From assembly GCF_003672135.1 (NCBI RefSeq), contig NC_039512.1, positions 4,372,874 to 4,436,873 of the forward strand: a stretch of 64,000 nt of DNA. The letters run 5' to 3'. This stretch comes from Ooceraea biroi (lineage: Eukaryota; Arthropoda; Insecta; Hymenoptera; Formicidae). How positions within the stretch are numbered: position 1 is the stretch's first letter; every line of letters begins with the position of its first letter. The notes beneath the pieces are model-generated. The model was not told the DNA's origin. It made no database searches and was given only the letters and a program-made list of their open reading frames with translations. The position numbers were made by a program, and so were the translations under genes. Positions 62,524 through 64,000 of the stretch are shown here, one piece after another.

Positions 62524-64000
62524 TTTTGTTTAATTCTTCGTCATTCAAACCGTCAGTAAATTTATCGCGATATACAGCATAACGGAAGCGCCAAGATGCA
62601 ATTGCGGCTTGACATTTCACTGCAAGACTTCACGCATCCACGATTGTTTACAAATGGTGCACAAACACGGTGTAAGAGTGACGTAGACTCGAGGAGCGTT
62701 GGCAATCTTCTCGTACAATCAGAAAACCCCTATCGGAGAAAAAATCAAACATATCAAGAGACTTGTAAATTGATTTTACAAACTGCAGTTCTTAAAATGA
62801 CTGGCTTCGACAGAGAAAAATCATTACAGTACATTAACAATGCTTTTAAACCATTAAAAATATCTGCTCGATATTTTTTCTGAATTATTTTCAGCTCGTC
62901 TTCAGTCGTCCAGTAAGCTTCATCTCTCTTTGCTGAATTCAGCCAATCAACGCGCCGCATCATGCTGAACCGCAGCCTGAACGTATGAGCGGAGCAGAAG
63001 AGGATTGCGACCGCACTGTGAAGTGGTCGCAGGGTTCACTCGAGTCACTACTCATCTAGTGAAGCTACGTGCTCCGTGACGATAAAGTGTCCAGTGTCGA
63101 CGCCCAGTTGCGTGTGAGTGTTTAACTTAAATTTTGCACATCTGCTTTGGCCGCGCTTTGGCTCGTCGCTGATACACGGCCGCCGTCGGGAAATTCGATT
63201 CTGCGTGCGTCGCGCGTCGCTGCCGCCGCGCGATCTCGCCGTATGGAGAGGTGTATTTGACATAATGCTCAAAATGGCGACTCCAAAAACAATAATTCTC
63301 CAGGGTGCCCGTGTGCCACTTCGCGGACGGCTTCCCGGTCGCGTCTGCTTCTAGTCGCGAATTTACGATCTCTCGCGTTCGGCCGCGCGCATAAACGCGC
63401 GGAGCTCCGTGCCGTCGAGTTGTTGAGCCGCGCTCAAGTTTTCAAGAAAGTCGGCGAAACAGCCGAGCGAGCGTGTCCGCACGTCGGCCTTTCGCCGATC
63501 GCGAGTCAGTGAAACTGCAACTTGCAGCGGTATTATCGCGCGCGAAAGAGCTTCGCACGCAATAATCTGTCACTCGGCGGTTCCGTCCAGTTGCTCCATG
63601 CGCAATCAGATAATTGATCGCGCGCTTATCTGAACGTTTGTTTCTGCCGGTATCCGTGATCCGTGCGGCACTGCGAGCTGCAACTGCGGTTTCGGCTCCA
63701 GTTTGAGAGATTTGCCTTCGTGAGGTAGAATCACGTCGACCGGCTGATGTTGAATCTTATTTGTGCGATCTTCCGTTGAATTCAATCTGTTAAAAATATA
63801 TCTGTTAAGAGTAAGATAAGATTATTAAGAATGATACGTGAAGAGCGCATTCCCATCACTGTCAGTTGTTGAGAAGAATAGGATTGAAATGATAGTTTAG
63901 TTCATATATAATAAGTCGTAGAAATATGCACCGTAATAATAATCGTATCTTAATTGCTACTTAAAGAATCTTTAAGATATAAATAAGAGATAAATAAGTT
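62524..64000. promoter_or_regulatory. PQBP1 upstream region and GC-rich right-hand promoter-like block
   Basis: The part next to PQBP1 should hold its promoter and 5' UTR. A 95-codon + strand ORF at 62596-62883 overlaps it and has no known family. From about 63050 to 63700 the sequence is rich in CpG, and it could be a first exon of a rightward gene ending at a donor-like AGA-GTAAGA near 63811. A short ORF with ATG at 63265 lies inside and ends at 63354. No coding match was seen. Confidence 0.35.

Noticed and set aside
1..64000. CRISPR arrays, operons, prophage or bacterial insertions
   Set aside because: No regularly spaced direct repeats, ribosome-binding sites or prokaryote-like gene blocks were seen; the window is ordinary insect nuclear DNA.
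1..64000. tRNA or rRNA genes
   Set aside because: No cloverleaf with A and B box sequences and no rRNA-like segment was recognised by eye; tRNAscan-SE would be the decisive check.

Overview
The window is insect nuclear DNA, most likely from a hymenopteran and perhaps an ant. Genes have short AT-rich introns with GT-AG borders, and GC-richer exons sit in AT-rich, stop-dense intergenic DNA. All recognisable proteins are animal families, and one (the Kv beta subunit) has insect Hyperkinetic features. The species call is inference; no ribosomal, mitochondrial or bacterial sequence was seen.

Layout from left to right: (1) the last two coding exons of the ether-a-go-go (eag/KCNH1) potassium channel, + strand, 492-1899. 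(2) About 6.8 kb without a convincing gene. (3) Glycine N-methyltransferase, - strand, 10801-8708, four exons, 292 aa, complete. (4) Drp1/DNM1L dynamin-related GTPase, - strand, 17243-13531, eight exons, 723 aa, complete, with one GC-AG intron. (5) An intronless cyclophilin A-type peptidyl-prolyl isomerase, + strand, 18298-18807. (6) Three SLC24-type Na+/Ca2+(K+) exchangers, called here Nckx-A (- strand, 22926-19390), Nckx-B (+ strand, 31522-35565, first exon unresolved) and Nckx-C (- strand, 59371-54872). (7) Hyperkinetic (Kv beta), + strand, with two candidate first exons (40986-41110 and 42953-43199) and a last exon ending at 49155; it lies between Nckx-B and Nckx-C. (8) PQBP1, a WW-domain splicing protein, - strand, 62523-60903, six exons, 297 aa. 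(9) A GC-rich, CpG-rich right end that looks like a promoter or first exon for a gene beyond the window.

Five of the nine genes shape membrane excitability or cation balance: eag (pore), Hk (cytosolic beta subunit) and three Nckx exchangers. Linkage alone does not prove a functional unit. The most informative local feature is the Nckx cluster. A and B are divergently transcribed with the same exon phases. C has two fused exons and altered residues in both ion-binding alpha repeats. A has almost no cytoplasmic loop. Exon models were built by hand from splice signals and reading phase; each complete model sums to a multiple of three.

Mobile DNA is sparse: one 949-bp element with short terminal inverted repeats in an Hk intron, two related or similar copies upstream of Nckx-B, and a possible mariner relic.
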